Both the position numbers and the translations under genes were made by a program. The notes beneath the pieces were generated by a model. It was not told the origin of the DNA. It made no database searches and was given only the letters and a program-made list of their open reading frames with translations. Shown here in pieces: positions 17,577 to 27,469 of a stretch of DNA of 64,000 nucleotides (position 1 is the stretch's first letter; each line of letters opens with the position of its first letter). The stretch covers positions 248,001 to 312,000 of the forward strand of contig PABB01000067.1 of assembly GCA_002702655.1 (NCBI GenBank). The letters run 5' to 3'. This stretch comes from Planctomycetaceae bacterium (GTDB lineage: Bacteria; Planctomycetota; Planctomycetia; Pirellulales; Lacipirellulaceae).

Positions 17577-19184
17577 CTATTCCGTCACCGGCGACGTGCG
17601 ATACGGCTGGTTCGCTTCGTACATCTGCAGTCGCACCTGGTACCCCTCGCGAAGCTGCTCGGGCGCGATGTCGATCGCCTGCTGCTCGGCCACGAGCGCT
17701 TCGTCGAACCGGCCGGCGTTGGCCAGCGCGGCCGCCAGACAATCGAGCGCCGCGTGCCGTTCGCCGTAGCCGCACGAGAGCGCCTGCTCGGCCCCAATCA
17801 GGGCATGCTCCGCGTCGCGGAAGCTGGCGTCGGGACAGGTGGCCAACAGCCACGCGCCGTTGCGATAGGCGTGAGCGCACTCGGGGTCGGCGTCCACTGC
17901 TGCCGCGTAATCCGCAAGGGCCGCGCTGTAGTCGCCCAAGTCGGCCTGCAAGTCGCCGCGGCTGCAATACAGCGGAGCGTCGTCTGCGGCGACGTCAATC
18001 GCCGCGTTGAAATCGTCCAGGGCTTCTTCCCAGCGGCCGAGCATGTGCAGCAATCGCCCGCGACCAGCCCGGGCGGCGGTCAGTTGGCCGTCCAGTTCAA
18101 TCGCCTGGGCGTAGTCGGCCAACGCCCGCTCGGTATCGCCGGCTTGCACGTACAGCGTGGCCCGATTGGCGTACGCCTTGGCGAAGTTCGGGTTCAGTTC
18201 CAGCACCCGCGCGATGTCGTCAAACGCCTCGGCGAATTGCCCCTGTTGTGCATAAGTGACCGCGCGGTTGTGCAACGTGCGCCAGTGGTTGGGATCGTAG
18301 TCCAACGCGGCGCGGAAGTCGGCCATCGCCAGGCCGTCTTGTCCGTCTTCGGTGCGCGCTTCGCCGCGACGATTGAGCGCCCAGGCGGCCAGCTTGACTG
18401 CAAAGTCGCGTTGATCGCCGCTGGCTCCCTCGCGCATCGCGGAGCCGCAGAGCTGAATGATTTGCGAGTACTCGCCTTCGGAACTGGCGGCGAGCGACAA
18501 CTCGTGCGCCTTCAGCAGCCGGGCCGCCAGCGGATCGAGGCTGACCGACTCACGCTCGGGCTGTTGCCCTGTGGCCGGTTCCTCAGTCTGCTGTTCGCGC
18601 GGCGCGCGAGCCTGCTGTTTCGTCTTCGTCGTCGGCCGCGACGCTGCGGGCTCCGGCGCCGGCTGCTGCTGCTCGGGGTCGTCGCGCGTCATGCCCAGTC
18701 GTTCGGCCAGCGATCGCCCGCCGCTTTGTTGCCGCAGTTGCAGCGTCGTGCCCCGTCGCAGCGGTTGCGACGATCCCATGAACACGGCGCCGGAGCTGTA
18801 CAGGCTGGCCGGGGCGACGTTGCCGTCGGTGATGAACGTTGGCCGCGCGGCGCGGAGAGGTTCGCCCGGTGGCGAATCGTTGGCCACCACGTTTATGTCG
18901 GCGGACCCCGTCTTCGGTGCGGCGGCTGGCGTACTGGCCGCGGCCGGTTGGCTTGTGCCCATCGCCCACTGGATCGAGTCGGCGACCGCCTCGGTCGTCG
19001 ACGCGTCGCTGGCGATCGTGGCGGCCGGCTCCGCGACGGCGCCGTCGTCGACAATCACGACGACCGACGAATCATTCCCGTTGGCAGCGATGCTAGCGTC
19101 GGGCGCTGCGGCCACGAGACCCGCGGAGACCAAAGCGGCAAGTCCCCAGTTCTGCTGAACTCGCATCCAAGAAAACACGTCCAT
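17577..19184 (-). CDS. Secreted or anchored TPR-repeat protein
   Basis: The 535-residue product starts with a signal-peptide-like segment (MRVQQNWGLAALVSAGLVAAAP; this inner Met at 19166 is an alternative start). A low-complexity Ala/Pro/Gln region follows to about residue 240. It then has at least six tandem tetratricopeptide repeats, visible as repeated patterns such as NRRGEAR..DFRAALDYDPNHW, HNRAVTYAQQGQFAEAFDDI and YANRATLYVQAGDTERALADY. TPRs mediate protein-protein contacts, and the partner is unknown. The start region overlaps the run-on 3' end of the RAYT gene on the same strand. No enzymatic domain is visible. Confidence 0.82.
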   Translation of the reverse strand: MDVFSWMRVQQNWGLAALVSAGLVAAAPDASIAANGNDSSVVVIVDDGAVAEPAATIASDASTTEAVADSIQWAMGTSQPAAASTPAAAPKTGSADINVVANDSPPGEPLRAARPTFITDGNVAPASLYSSGAVFMGSSQPLRRGTTLQLRQQSGGRSLAERLGMTRDDPEQQQPAPEPAASRPTTKTKQQARAPREQQTEEPATGQQPERESVSLDPLAARLLKAHELSLAASSEGEYSQIIQLCGSAMREGASGDQRDFAVKLAAWALNRRGEARTEDGQDGLAMADFRAALDYDPNHWRTLHNRAVTYAQQGQFAEAFDDIARVLELNPNFAKAYANRATLYVQAGDTERALADYAQAIELDGQLTAARAGRGRLLHMLGRWEEALDDFNAAIDVAADDAPLYCSRGDLQADLGDYSAALADYAAAVDADPECAHAYRNGAWLLATCPDASFRDAEHALIGAEQALSCGYGERHAALDCLAAALANAGRFDEALVAEQQAIDIAPEQLREGYQVRLQMYEANQPYRTSPVTE

Positions 19185-20028
19185 GCGATTTCGATCCGCT
19201 GCCACGAGGAGAGAGGCGAAGAGACACGCGCAGAACCGCACCCACCGCGGTCCTGCTGCGAGCATCATCGGATAGCCCGCAAGGCCGACGTAAATGAAAT
19301 CGCCAAGAAAATCGGCAGGGTCGGCCGATTTTGCGCAGTTTGCCGCGGCCTGACCCATTTAGCCCCGCCGCTTGCGGCGGGCGCACCGGCAGCGTGCTTC
19401 GGCGCGCGGGGCAAGCCCCGCGGCTAAATCCGAAGAACAACACCGGGGGGCATAGGTACGGCCCGCCACGCGCTGTTCGTCGATCGAAGGGCGTCACGCA
19501 ATGCCAGGATTGGACTGGTTTGCCCTCGCGCAGCGGATTCTGTTCGACATAGCGAATGGCGCGCTCGATCGCCTCCGGTGAGTCGAGAAACACGTTCCAT
19601 CCGTGATCCGCCCACGGCGACCGCTGCGCAAACCAGCCGCGCTGCCGCAACCGCTGCGTGGCGAGGCTTTTCAAATGGCCGATCGCCGCGCGGATCGGCC
19701 GGGGCGTATGGGCAACGACCAGATGAACGTGCTCGGGCAACACGGTGCACGCGTGCAGCACGTACGGCGCGTCGCAGAAACTGTGGCCGATCTCGCGGGC
19801 TTGCTCGCCGGTGAATGCGACTGGCGCGCGTTTGAGCGCAGCCTGCATGCGCGCCTTGATCCGGCGATCATACGGCCGCGCGGCGACGCTGCGGCGCGTG
19901 GTCACCTTCGTCGCCGGCCCGAAACGCCGCAGCTCCCAAGACGCCACGAAGTCGGACCACGACCCCCGCGGCTCGTTGGGGAGCCAGAACCCGTACGTGG
20001 TGAAGATCGAGTGGAACGCAATGACCAT
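19093..20028 (-). CDS. REP-associated tyrosine transposase (RAYT), family A
   Basis: The first 182 residues are a Y1/HUH single-strand transposase of the RAYT type: GxWLPNEPRGSW near the N-terminus, the HUH metal motif in LPEHVHLVV (His100, His102) and the nucleophile Tyr160 in AIRYVEQNPLREGK. They end in SWHCVTPFD, the usual C-terminus of this subfamily as I recall it. After that the frame continues for about 130 residues. It passes through a 73-bp repeat (peptide GACPARRSTLPVRPPQ) and into the start of the TPR gene, so the original stop appears lost. Identical 73-bp palindromic repeats flank the gene in the same orientation, the substrate expected for a RAYT. ATG at 20028 chosen; an earlier GTG/ATG region lies inside the repeat. 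Confidence 0.8.
   Translation of the reverse strand: MVIAFHSIFTTYGFWLPNEPRGSWSDFVASWELRRFGPATKVTTRRSVAARPYDRRIKARMQAALKRAPVAFTGEQAREIGHSFCDAPYVLHACTVLPEHVHLVVAHTPRPIRAAIGHLKSLATQRLRQRGWFAQRSPWADHGWNVFLDSPEAIERAIRYVEQNPLREGKPVQSWHCVTPFDRRTARGGPYLCPPVLFFGFSRGACPARRSTLPVRPPQAAGLNGSGRGKLRKIGRPCRFSWRFHLRRPCGLSDDARSRTAVGAVLRVSLRLSPRGSGSKSHGRVFLDASSAELGTCRFGLRGSRGRSARR
19357..19429 (-). repeat. REP family A, copy 1 (downstream of the RAYT)
   Basis: The 73-bp unit begins ATTTAGCC and ends GGCTAAAT. It contains two hairpins, CCGCCGC-TT-GCGGCGG and CGCGGGG-CAAG-type CCCCGCG, joined by a short linker. It is identical to copy 2 at 20063-20135. The RAYT reading frame runs through it. Confidence 0.9.
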
Positions 20029-20062
20029 GGCTGCCCCCGAGTTGCATCGAACCCAAATGACC

Positions 20063-20135
20063 ATTTAGCCCCGCCGCTTGCGGCGGGCGCACCGGCAGCG
20101 TGCTTCGGCGCGCGGGGCAAGCCCCGCGGCTAAAT
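20063..20135 (-). repeat. REP family A, copy 2 (upstream of the RAYT)
   Basis: This copy matches copy 1 base for base over 73 bp, in the same orientation. It lies 34 bases upstream of the RAYT start codon, between the transposase and fumC. The two copies bracket a 780-bp unit. Confidence 0.9.
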
Positions 20136-20199
20136 GGTAGTTGGTTGGCAGCGCAGATTTTCATGAAAATCGCGCTGGCGGGGGGCGAAAACCCCGCAC

Positions 20200-21612
<1,413 letters not shown>

Positions 21613-21724
21613 GGCAACCTCGTCGGTATGTGAAATGATGTGGGATTGTTGATTTGATGTGAGTTGCAGCGCGGCTGGCGGCGGAGCCGGCGACGTTTTT
21701 GCCCGTGGCACATCGCTGCCGCTG

Positions 21725-22096
21725 CTACGGCCAGTTCTCCACCATGACCGTGTCGTCATGCTCGTAGGCCGGGGCGCAGCAGCACAGAAACCGCAGCGGC
21801 GTGTGACCCAGCGTGGTGATCTGGTGCTTGGCGCCGGGGGGGATCGCGATCGCGTCGCCAGGGCCGACTTCGCGCACGTCGTCCTCGACCTGCATCCGGC
21901 CGTGCCCCTCGAGCACGTAGTAGATCTCTTCGCACTGGGGATGAAAGTGCGGGTCGGTCGCGCCGCCGACGGGCAGCCGGGCCTCGGCCAGGCTCTGATT
22001 GCGGATCACCGAGTTGCGGTGAGCCAGCAGCTCGCGGATCTCCGAGCCGTCCTTCGTGGTGAACGGCGGGGCGTCGGCCAGATTGATCACGTCCAT
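21725..22096 (-). CDS. Small cupin-domain protein
   Basis: This 123-residue single-domain cupin carries motif 1 with metal-ligand residues HFHPQCEEIYYVLEG and motif 2 around IPPGAKHQITTLG. The histidines and glutamate should bind one metal ion. Such minimal cupins include sugar isomerase-like and mannose-6-phosphate isomerase-like proteins, and the substrate cannot be deduced. It ends in a Cys-rich strand (FLCCCAPAY) and is upstream of fumC in the same direction, separated by about 110 bases. Confidence 0.85.
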   Translation of the reverse strand: MDVINLADAPPFTTKDGSEIRELLAHRNSVIRNQSLAEARLPVGGATDPHFHPQCEEIYYVLEGHGRMQVEDDVREVGPGDAIAIPPGAKHQITTLGHTPLRFLCCCAPAYEHDDTVMVENWP

Positions 22097-22212
22097 GGCA
22101 AGCGTGCGGCAAGTGACGGCGGCGGGTAAGCCGTCATTGTCGACGCGCGCGGCCGATCGCTCAATCCGTCAAACCCGCGAAAACAGCGGGCGATTCCGCA
22201 CAGTCGGGCCCG

Positions 22213-22382
22213 GACAACTCACCACTGAGGATACGGAGAGACGGAGGAAACGCTGAGCTATGAACGACGAGCGATGAACCCGCTACGATACAACGCCCAG
22301 GATCAATCATTCCTCTTAGTGTGCCAAATCCATCGTCCCGTTCTTCCTCTGTGACCTCCCTGCTCTCTGTGGTGAGAAAATC
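22213..22382. repeat. CACCACTGAGG / CTCTGTGGTGAG inverted repeat
   Basis: The arms near 22218-22248 (CACCACTGAGGATACGGAGAG) and 22350-22376 (CCTGCTCTCTGTGGTGAG) are imperfectly complementary and flank about 100 bases. They fill the gap between the cupin and mscS genes. This is another dispersed palindrome type with no associated gene here. Confidence 0.4.
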
Positions 22383-22385
22383 GCC

Positions 22386-23369
22386 TTACGCCGCCGCGTC
22401 GCCCTGCGGGTCGAGGTGAATGTCCAGCTGCGGATACGGGATGCTGATCCCCGCGCCGTCGAGGCCCATCTTCACCGCGCGGATCAGGCCCTGCTTGCCG
22501 TCGCCGAACACCTCGCCCTTGATCCAGCCGCGGACCTGCCAGTCGACGCTCGATGCGCCCAGGCCCATGAGAATCACTGCCGGTTCGGGCTCGGCCTCGA
22601 CCTGCGGCACGCTACGCAGCGCCTGCTCCAGCACGCGGCGGGTTTCGTCGATGTCGGCCTCGTAGCTCACCCCAACGTCGATGTCGGCCCGTCGCGCCTT
22701 GTGGTAGGTGATGTTCTCGATCACGGCGCCGAAGATGGAACTGTTGGGCACGATGATCCGGCGGTTGTCAAAGGTGTCCAGCGCCGTGGTGAACAGCTCA
22801 ATCTCGAACACCTTGGCCGTATAGCCGGCGACGTTGACCACGTCGCCCACCTTGTACGGGCGGAAGATCAGCAGCATCGCCCCGGCGGCAAAGTTCGACA
22901 GCGTGCCCTGAAACGCCAGACCGATCGCCAGCCCCGCGGCGCCGATCACCGCGGCAAAGCTGGTCGTTTCGACGCCGAACTTGCTCAGGCTGAGCATGAC
23001 GAACGCGAGCAGGACCACCCATCGCACGAGCTTGGCGAAGAACTTGGTGAGCGTTTCGTCGAACTTCACCCGTGTCATGCCGCGTCGCACGGCTGAAGCC
23101 GCCCAAGACGACAACGTCAGGGCGAGAATCAGCAGGATGAGGGCCAGCGCGATCTTCATGCCGTACAGGATGGCGAGTTGGGTCCATTCCTCGCTGGTGA
23201 CGGAACTGAAATCGCCGGACATGATCTTCCGCCACCCCGAGGCGACCAGCTCCTGCGTAGGGTTCAACGTGGTCTTGGGAGCGGGGGTCGACTCGGGCGT
23301 CGCGCCCTCGGCGGCGGTCTGGGCGGCTTGTGCTAGCAACGGAGTGAAGGGCAGCATGGCGGTCGTCAC
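22386..23369 (-). CDS. mscS: MscS-type small-conductance mechanosensitive channel
   Basis: This 327-residue protein has an N-terminal hydrophobic leader, two or three membrane helices and the pore helix pattern GAAGLAIGLAFQGTLSNFAAGAMLLIFRP, rich in Gly and Ala as in MscS TM3. A cytoplasmic beta domain with DNRRIIVPNS and a C-terminal alpha/beta domain follow. It would open on membrane tension and release solutes after hypo-osmotic shock. The N-terminal 60 residues before the first clear helix are more than E. coli MscS has and may form an extra periplasmic segment. The start may be the ATG at 23369 or the second Met four codons later. Confidence 0.92.
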   Translation of the reverse strand: MTTAMLPFTPLLAQAAQTAAEGATPESTPAPKTTLNPTQELVASGWRKIMSGDFSSVTSEEWTQLAILYGMKIALALILLILALTLSSWAASAVRRGMTRVKFDETLTKFFAKLVRWVVLLAFVMLSLSKFGVETTSFAAVIGAAGLAIGLAFQGTLSNFAAGAMLLIFRPYKVGDVVNVAGYTAKVFEIELFTTALDTFDNRRIIVPNSSIFGAVIENITYHKARRADIDVGVSYEADIDETRRVLEQALRSVPQVEAEPEPAVILMGLGASSVDWQVRGWIKGEVFGDGKQGLIRAVKMGLDGAGISIPYPQLDIHLDPQGDAAA

Positions 23370-23528
23370 GACTGGCGGGTTGGCGTACGATTGGCAGACT
23401 CGCGGCTAAGTACCCGTTGCCGCCGGCACTGTCGAGGTTGATCCCCACTGCAGGGACGCACCTGCCTGGGCAGCCGCTCGCCATTCCCCCCGCTGATCGC
23501 TGAAAGCTGATAGCTGACAGCTTCCCCC

Positions 23529-24194
23529 ATGAACTTCCTCGCCCACAGCCTGTTCTGCAGCGACGATCCGTACGAGGTGGCCGGCGCCGCCGTGCCCGAT
23601 TGGCTGCCGCTCACCCGGCCGCGGGTCCGCTGCCGCTCGAAGGCGGCCGCGCCGCACGTGGATCACGATGATCCGCAGGTCGCGTCGCTGGCCCGGGGAA
23701 TTCTGCGGCACCACGCCGACGACGACTGGTTTCACAACACGGTGGCGTTTGGCGAGTTGGAGCTGCAACTGGCCCGCACGATCCGCCGCGCGACCCGCGA
23801 CGAGGACGGCATGCGGCCCAAATTCCTGGGACATATTCTGTTGGAGATGCTGTTGGATTGGGTCCTCGCCGAGCGCGACCCGCAGTTGCTGCCGGTCTAC
23901 TACGAGTTGCTGGAGGGGGTCGATCCGGTGCGGGTGGCCGACGCCGTGAGCGAGTTCACGGCCGCCGACGCCTCGCAGTTGGGCGGTTCGATCATCCCGA
24001 AGTTTCTCGAGCTGCGGTTTCTGTTCGACTACGCGGATGACCAGCGACTGCTGCTGCGGCTCAACCAAGTGATGCGCCGCGTGCGGTTGCCGGAATTGGG
24101 CGCCGCGTTCGTGGAAATTCTGCCCGCGGCCCGCGAGTCGGTCGCCGCCCGCGCGGACGAGTTGCTAGCGGCGCCGGCGCCGGCGCCGGCGTAG
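23529..24194 (+). CDS. ACP phosphodiesterase-like protein
   Basis: This 221-residue soluble protein begins MNFLAHSLFCSDDPYEVAGAA, which resembles the MNFLAHLxLA start of acyl-carrier-protein phosphodiesterase (AcpH/DUF479) proteins. Histidine/aspartate-rich segments follow (HVDHDD, RHHADDDWFHNT) that could bind metal like an HD-type fold, and a FLGHILLEMLLDW helix. The putative reaction, removal of 4'-phosphopantetheine from acyl carrier protein, is transferred from the family. The last residues (APAPAPA) come from a GCGCCG tandem run, and the TAG stop sits inside a dispersed repeat beginning at 24191. Confidence 0.6.
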   Translation: MNFLAHSLFCSDDPYEVAGAAVPDWLPLTRPRVRCRSKAAAPHVDHDDPQVASLARGILRHHADDDWFHNTVAFGELELQLARTIRRATRDEDGMRPKFLGHILLEMLLDWVLAERDPQLLPVYYELLEGVDPVRVADAVSEFTAADASQLGGSIIPKFLELRFLFDYADDQRLLLRLNQVMRRVRLPELGAAFVEILPAARESVAARADELLAAPAPAPA

Positions 24195-24297
24195 GTCAGG
24201 CTTTCCAGCCTGATGCGAACAAATTGGCGGGGTGTGAGCACGTAAAGGGATTGACCACGCAGGCAAGCTCCAAGTCAGGCTGGAAAGCCTGACCTAC
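24191..24297. repeat. REP family D, copy 1 (perfect 23-bp inverted repeat)
   Basis: The arms 24191-24213 and 24275-24297 (GTAGGTCAGGCTTTCC... and its exact complement) match over 23 bases and enclose 61 unrelated bases. Each arm is itself a hairpin (TCAGGCT-TTCC-AGCCTGA). The stop codon of the preceding gene is the TAG inside the left arm. The arms also occur at 26629 and 50042. Confidence 0.9.
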
Positions 24298-24308
24298 GGC
24301 GCCCTATC

Positions 24309-25025
24309 ATGTCGCGCGCCATGGCCGACGCCGAACCCACGCCGCCGCCCGCCGAACCCGCCGCCGGTCGTTTTTCGATCGAGCGACTTTCCTCGGCGTT
24401 CGCGCGACTGATGGGGGCGCCCGCCGGGCAAGCCGTTGGTCCCGCTGCGGCGGTCGCCGACAGCGATGCCATCGTGGTCGACGAGCCCGACGCACCGCCG
24501 TCGCCCCAGATGATCGTCGAGGGGATGCTGTTCGTCGGTCGCCCCGACGGCCACCCGCTCACGGCGCGCGAAATGGCCGAACCGATCCGCGGCGTCGACG
24601 CCGACGAAGTGACGCAGATCATCGAGCAGCTCAACGGGCTGTACCGCACGGGCGGCGAGCCGTGGGAGATCGTCGCCGAGCGCGGCGGCTATCGCTTTCA
24701 ACTGCGCGACGAGTTCGCCGCGGTGCGCCAGCGACTGCGCGGCAACACCCGCGCCGCCAAGCTGACCCCCGCCGCCATCGAGGTGCTGTCGCTGGTCGCG
24801 TACCGTCAGCCGATCACGTGTGACGCGATCAACAAGACGCGCGGCGTTCGCAGTCACCCCGTGTTGGCGTCGTTGGTGCGGCGCGAGTTGGTCGCGGCCG
24901 AAAACGAAGTCGCCGAGGGCGGCGTTCGCCTGACACGCTATCGCACGACCGACCGGTTCAATCGGCTGTTTGGAATTGCCTCGCCGGCCGACCTGCCCAG
25001 CAGCGACGACCTGGACGACGCCTGA
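24309..25025 (+). CDS. scpB: Segregation and condensation protein B
   Basis: ScpB is the winged-helix partner of ScpA and SMC in chromosome condensation. The 238-residue protein has a disordered Pro/Ala N-terminus (to about residue 60), then two winged-helix units: IVEGMLFVGRPDG..TAREMAEPI, and the conserved LTPAAIEVLSLVAYRQPITCDAINKTRGV block that identifies the family. A C-terminal RYRTTDRFNRLFGI is also typical. The start may be the ATG at 24309 or the second ATG at 24321. No scpA is adjacent. Confidence 0.9.
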   Translation: MSRAMADAEPTPPPAEPAAGRFSIERLSSAFARLMGAPAGQAVGPAAAVADSDAIVVDEPDAPPSPQMIVEGMLFVGRPDGHPLTAREMAEPIRGVDADEVTQIIEQLNGLYRTGGEPWEIVAERGGYRFQLRDEFAAVRQRLRGNTRAAKLTPAAIEVLSLVAYRQPITCDAINKTRGVRSHPVLASLVRRELVAAENEVAEGGVRLTRYRTTDRFNRLFGIASPADLPSSDDLDDA

Positions 25026-25254
25026 ATTGGCCCCAGCGGGGCCTGCCGGCGCCAGCACCGCTGGCGGTAATTCGCTGCAAGTGGTTACCCGCAGGTACTT
25101 TACGGCGCAGGGTTCCGGGAAGCGCTCTGGTCGACCGTGCGGGGATGGGTAAAATCGCCGGATTCGTCGACGGGCGCCATTCGATAAACTCGATCGATCG
25201 CCATCGTCGGCGTCCCGCCAGAAACTCGCCCCGCCGTCCCGCCTCGATCTGCCG

Positions 25255-25941
25255 ATGTCCCCTCGCCAGCGCGTCCTCGATCTTCGCCACGCGGCGCCGG
25301 TGATCTTGCCGTCGCTGTTGTTGTGCGACTTCGGCAAGTTCGCCGAGGAGATCCGCGCGGTGGAGGCGGCCGGCGCTCAGGCCCTGCATCTCGATGTGAT
25401 GGACGGCGTGTTTGTGGACAACATCACCTACGGCATGCCGATCATCGCCGCCGCCAACGCGGCCAGCGATCTGCCGTTGGACGTGCACTTGATGATCGAC
25501 AACCCCGTGGACTATGTCGATGCGTTTGTCGACGCGGGCGCCGACGTGCTCACCGTGCATGTGGAAGCCAAGAACCCGCGGGCGGCGCTCGAGCGGATTC
25601 GCCAGCGCGACGCGGCGGCCAGTTTGGCCATCAACCCGTCGACGCCACTGGGCGAAGCGGAAGAACTGCTGCCGCTGTGCGACATGGTGTTGGCGATGAG
25701 CGTGCATCCGGGGTTCGGCGCCCAGGAGTTTGACCCGGTGGCGTTGGAAAAATTGCAGGAGCTGCGCGAACGCCGCGGCGGCGAGCTGCTGTTGGAAATT
25801 GATGGCGGCGTGAACGCCGGCACCATCGCCCGTTGCACGGGCGCTGGCGCCAGCATGCTGGTGGTCGGCTCGGCGATCTTCAAGTCGCCGGCGCCGTATG
25901 CCGAAAGCCTGGAGCAACTCAATCAGTTGGCTCGGCAGTAG
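25255..25941 (+). CDS. rpe: Ribulose-phosphate 3-epimerase
   Basis: This 228-residue TIM-barrel enzyme interconverts ribulose 5-phosphate and xylulose 5-phosphate in the pentose phosphate pathway. Visible motifs are ILPSLLLCDF near the N-terminus, the metal/catalytic LHLDVMDGVFV and DVHLMI, the MSVHPGFGAQEF loop and the closing IDGGVNAGTI and VVGSAIF segments. The usual serine of the APSLL motif is kept as LPSLL. Length is normal. A pseudo-histidine-phosphatase gene follows 59 bases later on the same strand. Confidence 0.95.
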   Translation: MSPRQRVLDLRHAAPVILPSLLLCDFGKFAEEIRAVEAAGAQALHLDVMDGVFVDNITYGMPIIAAANAASDLPLDVHLMIDNPVDYVDAFVDAGADVLTVHVEAKNPRAALERIRQRDAAASLAINPSTPLGEAEELLPLCDMVLAMSVHPGFGAQEFDPVALEKLQELRERRGGELLLEIDGGVNAGTIARCTGAGASMLVVGSAIFKSPAPYAESLEQLNQLARQ

Positions 25942-26000
25942 CCACGTGCGCTTGCTCGACCGCTGATCCCGCGACCTGTTGTTACGAGAAGTTTGAGACG

Positions 26001-26621
26001 ATGAATTCCACTTCCGCCGCCGCGACCCCTGCTGGCGCACGATCCATGCTCACCCTGCTTGTCGTCCGTTCCGGTCTGACTGAATACGAACGCCAGGGTC
26101 GAATTCAGGGCACGCTGGACGTGCCGCTGTGCGAGGACGGTCGGCTGCAAGCCGAGCGGACCGCCGGCGAGTTGCAGGACGCGGCCGCGTCGATCTCGGG
26201 GCTGTACGCCAGCGACTGCAAATGCGCGCAGCAAACCGCCGAGATCATCGGCGAGCGGCTCAATCTGAAGCCCAAGCTGCTCTCGAAGCTGGCGAACCTG
26301 GACCAGGGCCTGTGGCAGGGCATGCTGGTCAGCGAGGTGAAGGACAAGCAGCCGCGCGTGTTCCGCAAGTGGCAGGACGAGCCGACCGCCGTCTGCCCGC
26401 CCGAGGGCGAGACGCTCAAGGCCGCCAAAACCCGCATCGAAAAGGCGATCGCCAAGATCAAGAAGAAGCACAAGGTGGGCGCCGTGGTGCTGGTTCTGCC
26501 CGATCCGCTGGCCGCCGTGGCCGCCGGGATGCTGGCCGACGAGCAGATCTGCGACCTGTGGCAGCCCTGCACCAATGGCCACTCGCTGTGGCGGGCGGTC
26601 CAGGTGCCGACCGATTCATAG
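26001..26621 (+). CDS. Histidine-phosphatase-fold protein without catalytic histidines
   Basis: The 206-residue protein aligns with phosphoglycerate mutase-like histidine phosphatases: the N-terminal strand-loop is LLVVRSGLTEYERQGRIQGTLD where active enzymes have RHGxTxxNxxGRxQG. The phosphorylated histidine is replaced by Ser24. The second catalytic histidine region, normally VSHGG, reads LPDP. The fold-defining arginine (Arg23) and the GRIQG turn are kept, and the rest of the domain is intact, so this is not a decayed frame. It is probably a pseudoenzyme with a binding or regulatory role. The ATG at 26001 is chosen over an open frame overlapping rpe. Confidence 0.75.
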   Translation: MNSTSAAATPAGARSMLTLLVVRSGLTEYERQGRIQGTLDVPLCEDGRLQAERTAGELQDAAASISGLYASDCKCAQQTAEIIGERLNLKPKLLSKLANLDQGLWQGMLVSEVKDKQPRVFRKWQDEPTAVCPPEGETLKAAKTRIEKAIAKIKKKHKVGAVVLVLPDPLAAVAAGMLADEQICDLWQPCTNGHSLWRAVQVPTDS

Positions 26622-26628
26622 GCGGCAG

Positions 26629-26650
26629 GTAGGTCAGGCTTTCCAGCCTG
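26629..26650. repeat. REP family D, half copy
   Basis: A single arm (GTAGGTCAGGCTTTCCAGCC) lies seven bases after the stop codon of the preceding gene. It is followed 16 bases later by a copy of family E. Confidence 0.8.
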
Positions 26651-26666
26651 TCGCGCGACCGCCGCA

Positions 26667-26743
26667 GGGTGGCTGGGGACGCAGCGCAGCGGAGCCCCCA
26701 GAGATGGCCGCTGGGGGCTTCCTCCGGTCGTCCCCAGCCACCC
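26667..26743. repeat. REP family E, copy 1
   Basis: The outer stem GGGTGGCTGGGGACG pairs with CGTCCCCAGCCACCC, and the inner stem CCCCCAG with CTGGGGG. This unit recurs at 29444, 36036 and 39162 with the same architecture and a variable centre. Confidence 0.85.
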
Positions 26744-26936
26744 ACTCGGCTTCCCCCGTTCTCCGAACCCGCGGCCTCGCCCCCGGGTCAATTCTCCATC
26801 TCCCCGGCCCGGCCTCACTCTGCTCGAGCCGCCGCGCTGGTTGTCGCCCCGTCGGCGGCGGATTATCATCGGAGATTCGATTTTTCCCGGCTGAGCCGCT
26901 CCCTGCGGCGCCTTCCTGCGACCCCCGCAATTGCTC

Positions 26937-27455
26937 ATGCGACACGTCATTTCCGCGCTGGTGCAAAACGTGCCCGGCGTCCTGGCCCATGTGGCCGGCA
27001 TGCTCGCCTCCCGCGGCTACAACATCGATAGCCTGGCGGTCGGCGAAACCGAAGATCCCGAACTCTCGCGGATGACGTTCGTGGTGGTTGGCGACGACGC
27101 GGTCCTGGAGCAGGTGCGCAAGCAGCTGGAAAAAATCGTCACGGTCGTGCGGGTCGACGACATCAGCGCCCAGGATTTCGTTGAGCGGGACCTGATGCTC
27201 ATTCGCATCGAAGCCCCCAGCGATCGCCGGTCCGAGATCCAGCAACTGTGCCAGGTCTTCCGCGGCAAGGTTGTCGACGTGGCGCCCGAGCAGATGGTGA
27301 TCGAAATCTCGGGCCAGGAACAAAAGATCGAAGCGTTTATCGACCTGATGCGCCCCTTCGGCATCGTCGAGTTGGTCCGCACCGGTCGGATTGCCATGGT
27401 CCGCGGCGTCAATCGCCCGCGGCACGAAGCGGGCGTCCGGCGGGTGGAAGAGTAA
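26937..27455 (+). CDS. ilvN: Acetolactate synthase small (regulatory) subunit
   Basis: The 172-residue protein has an N-terminal ACT domain (HVISALVQNVPGVLAHVAGMLASRGYNI) and the C-terminal ALS regulatory domain. It binds valine or related branched-chain amino acids and activates the large subunit IlvB, which is not in this window. The ATG at 26937 is preferred; a TTG two codons earlier is possible. ilvC follows about 195 bases downstream, which fits a branched-chain amino acid cluster. Confidence 0.93.
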   Translation: MRHVISALVQNVPGVLAHVAGMLASRGYNIDSLAVGETEDPELSRMTFVVVGDDAVLEQVRKQLEKIVTVVRVDDISAQDFVERDLMLIRIEAPSDRRSEIQQLCQVFRGKVVDVAPEQMVIEISGQEQKIEAFIDLMRPFGIVELVRTGRIAMVRGVNRPRHEAGVRRVEE

Positions 27456-27469
27456 CGCCGCCCAGCCGC

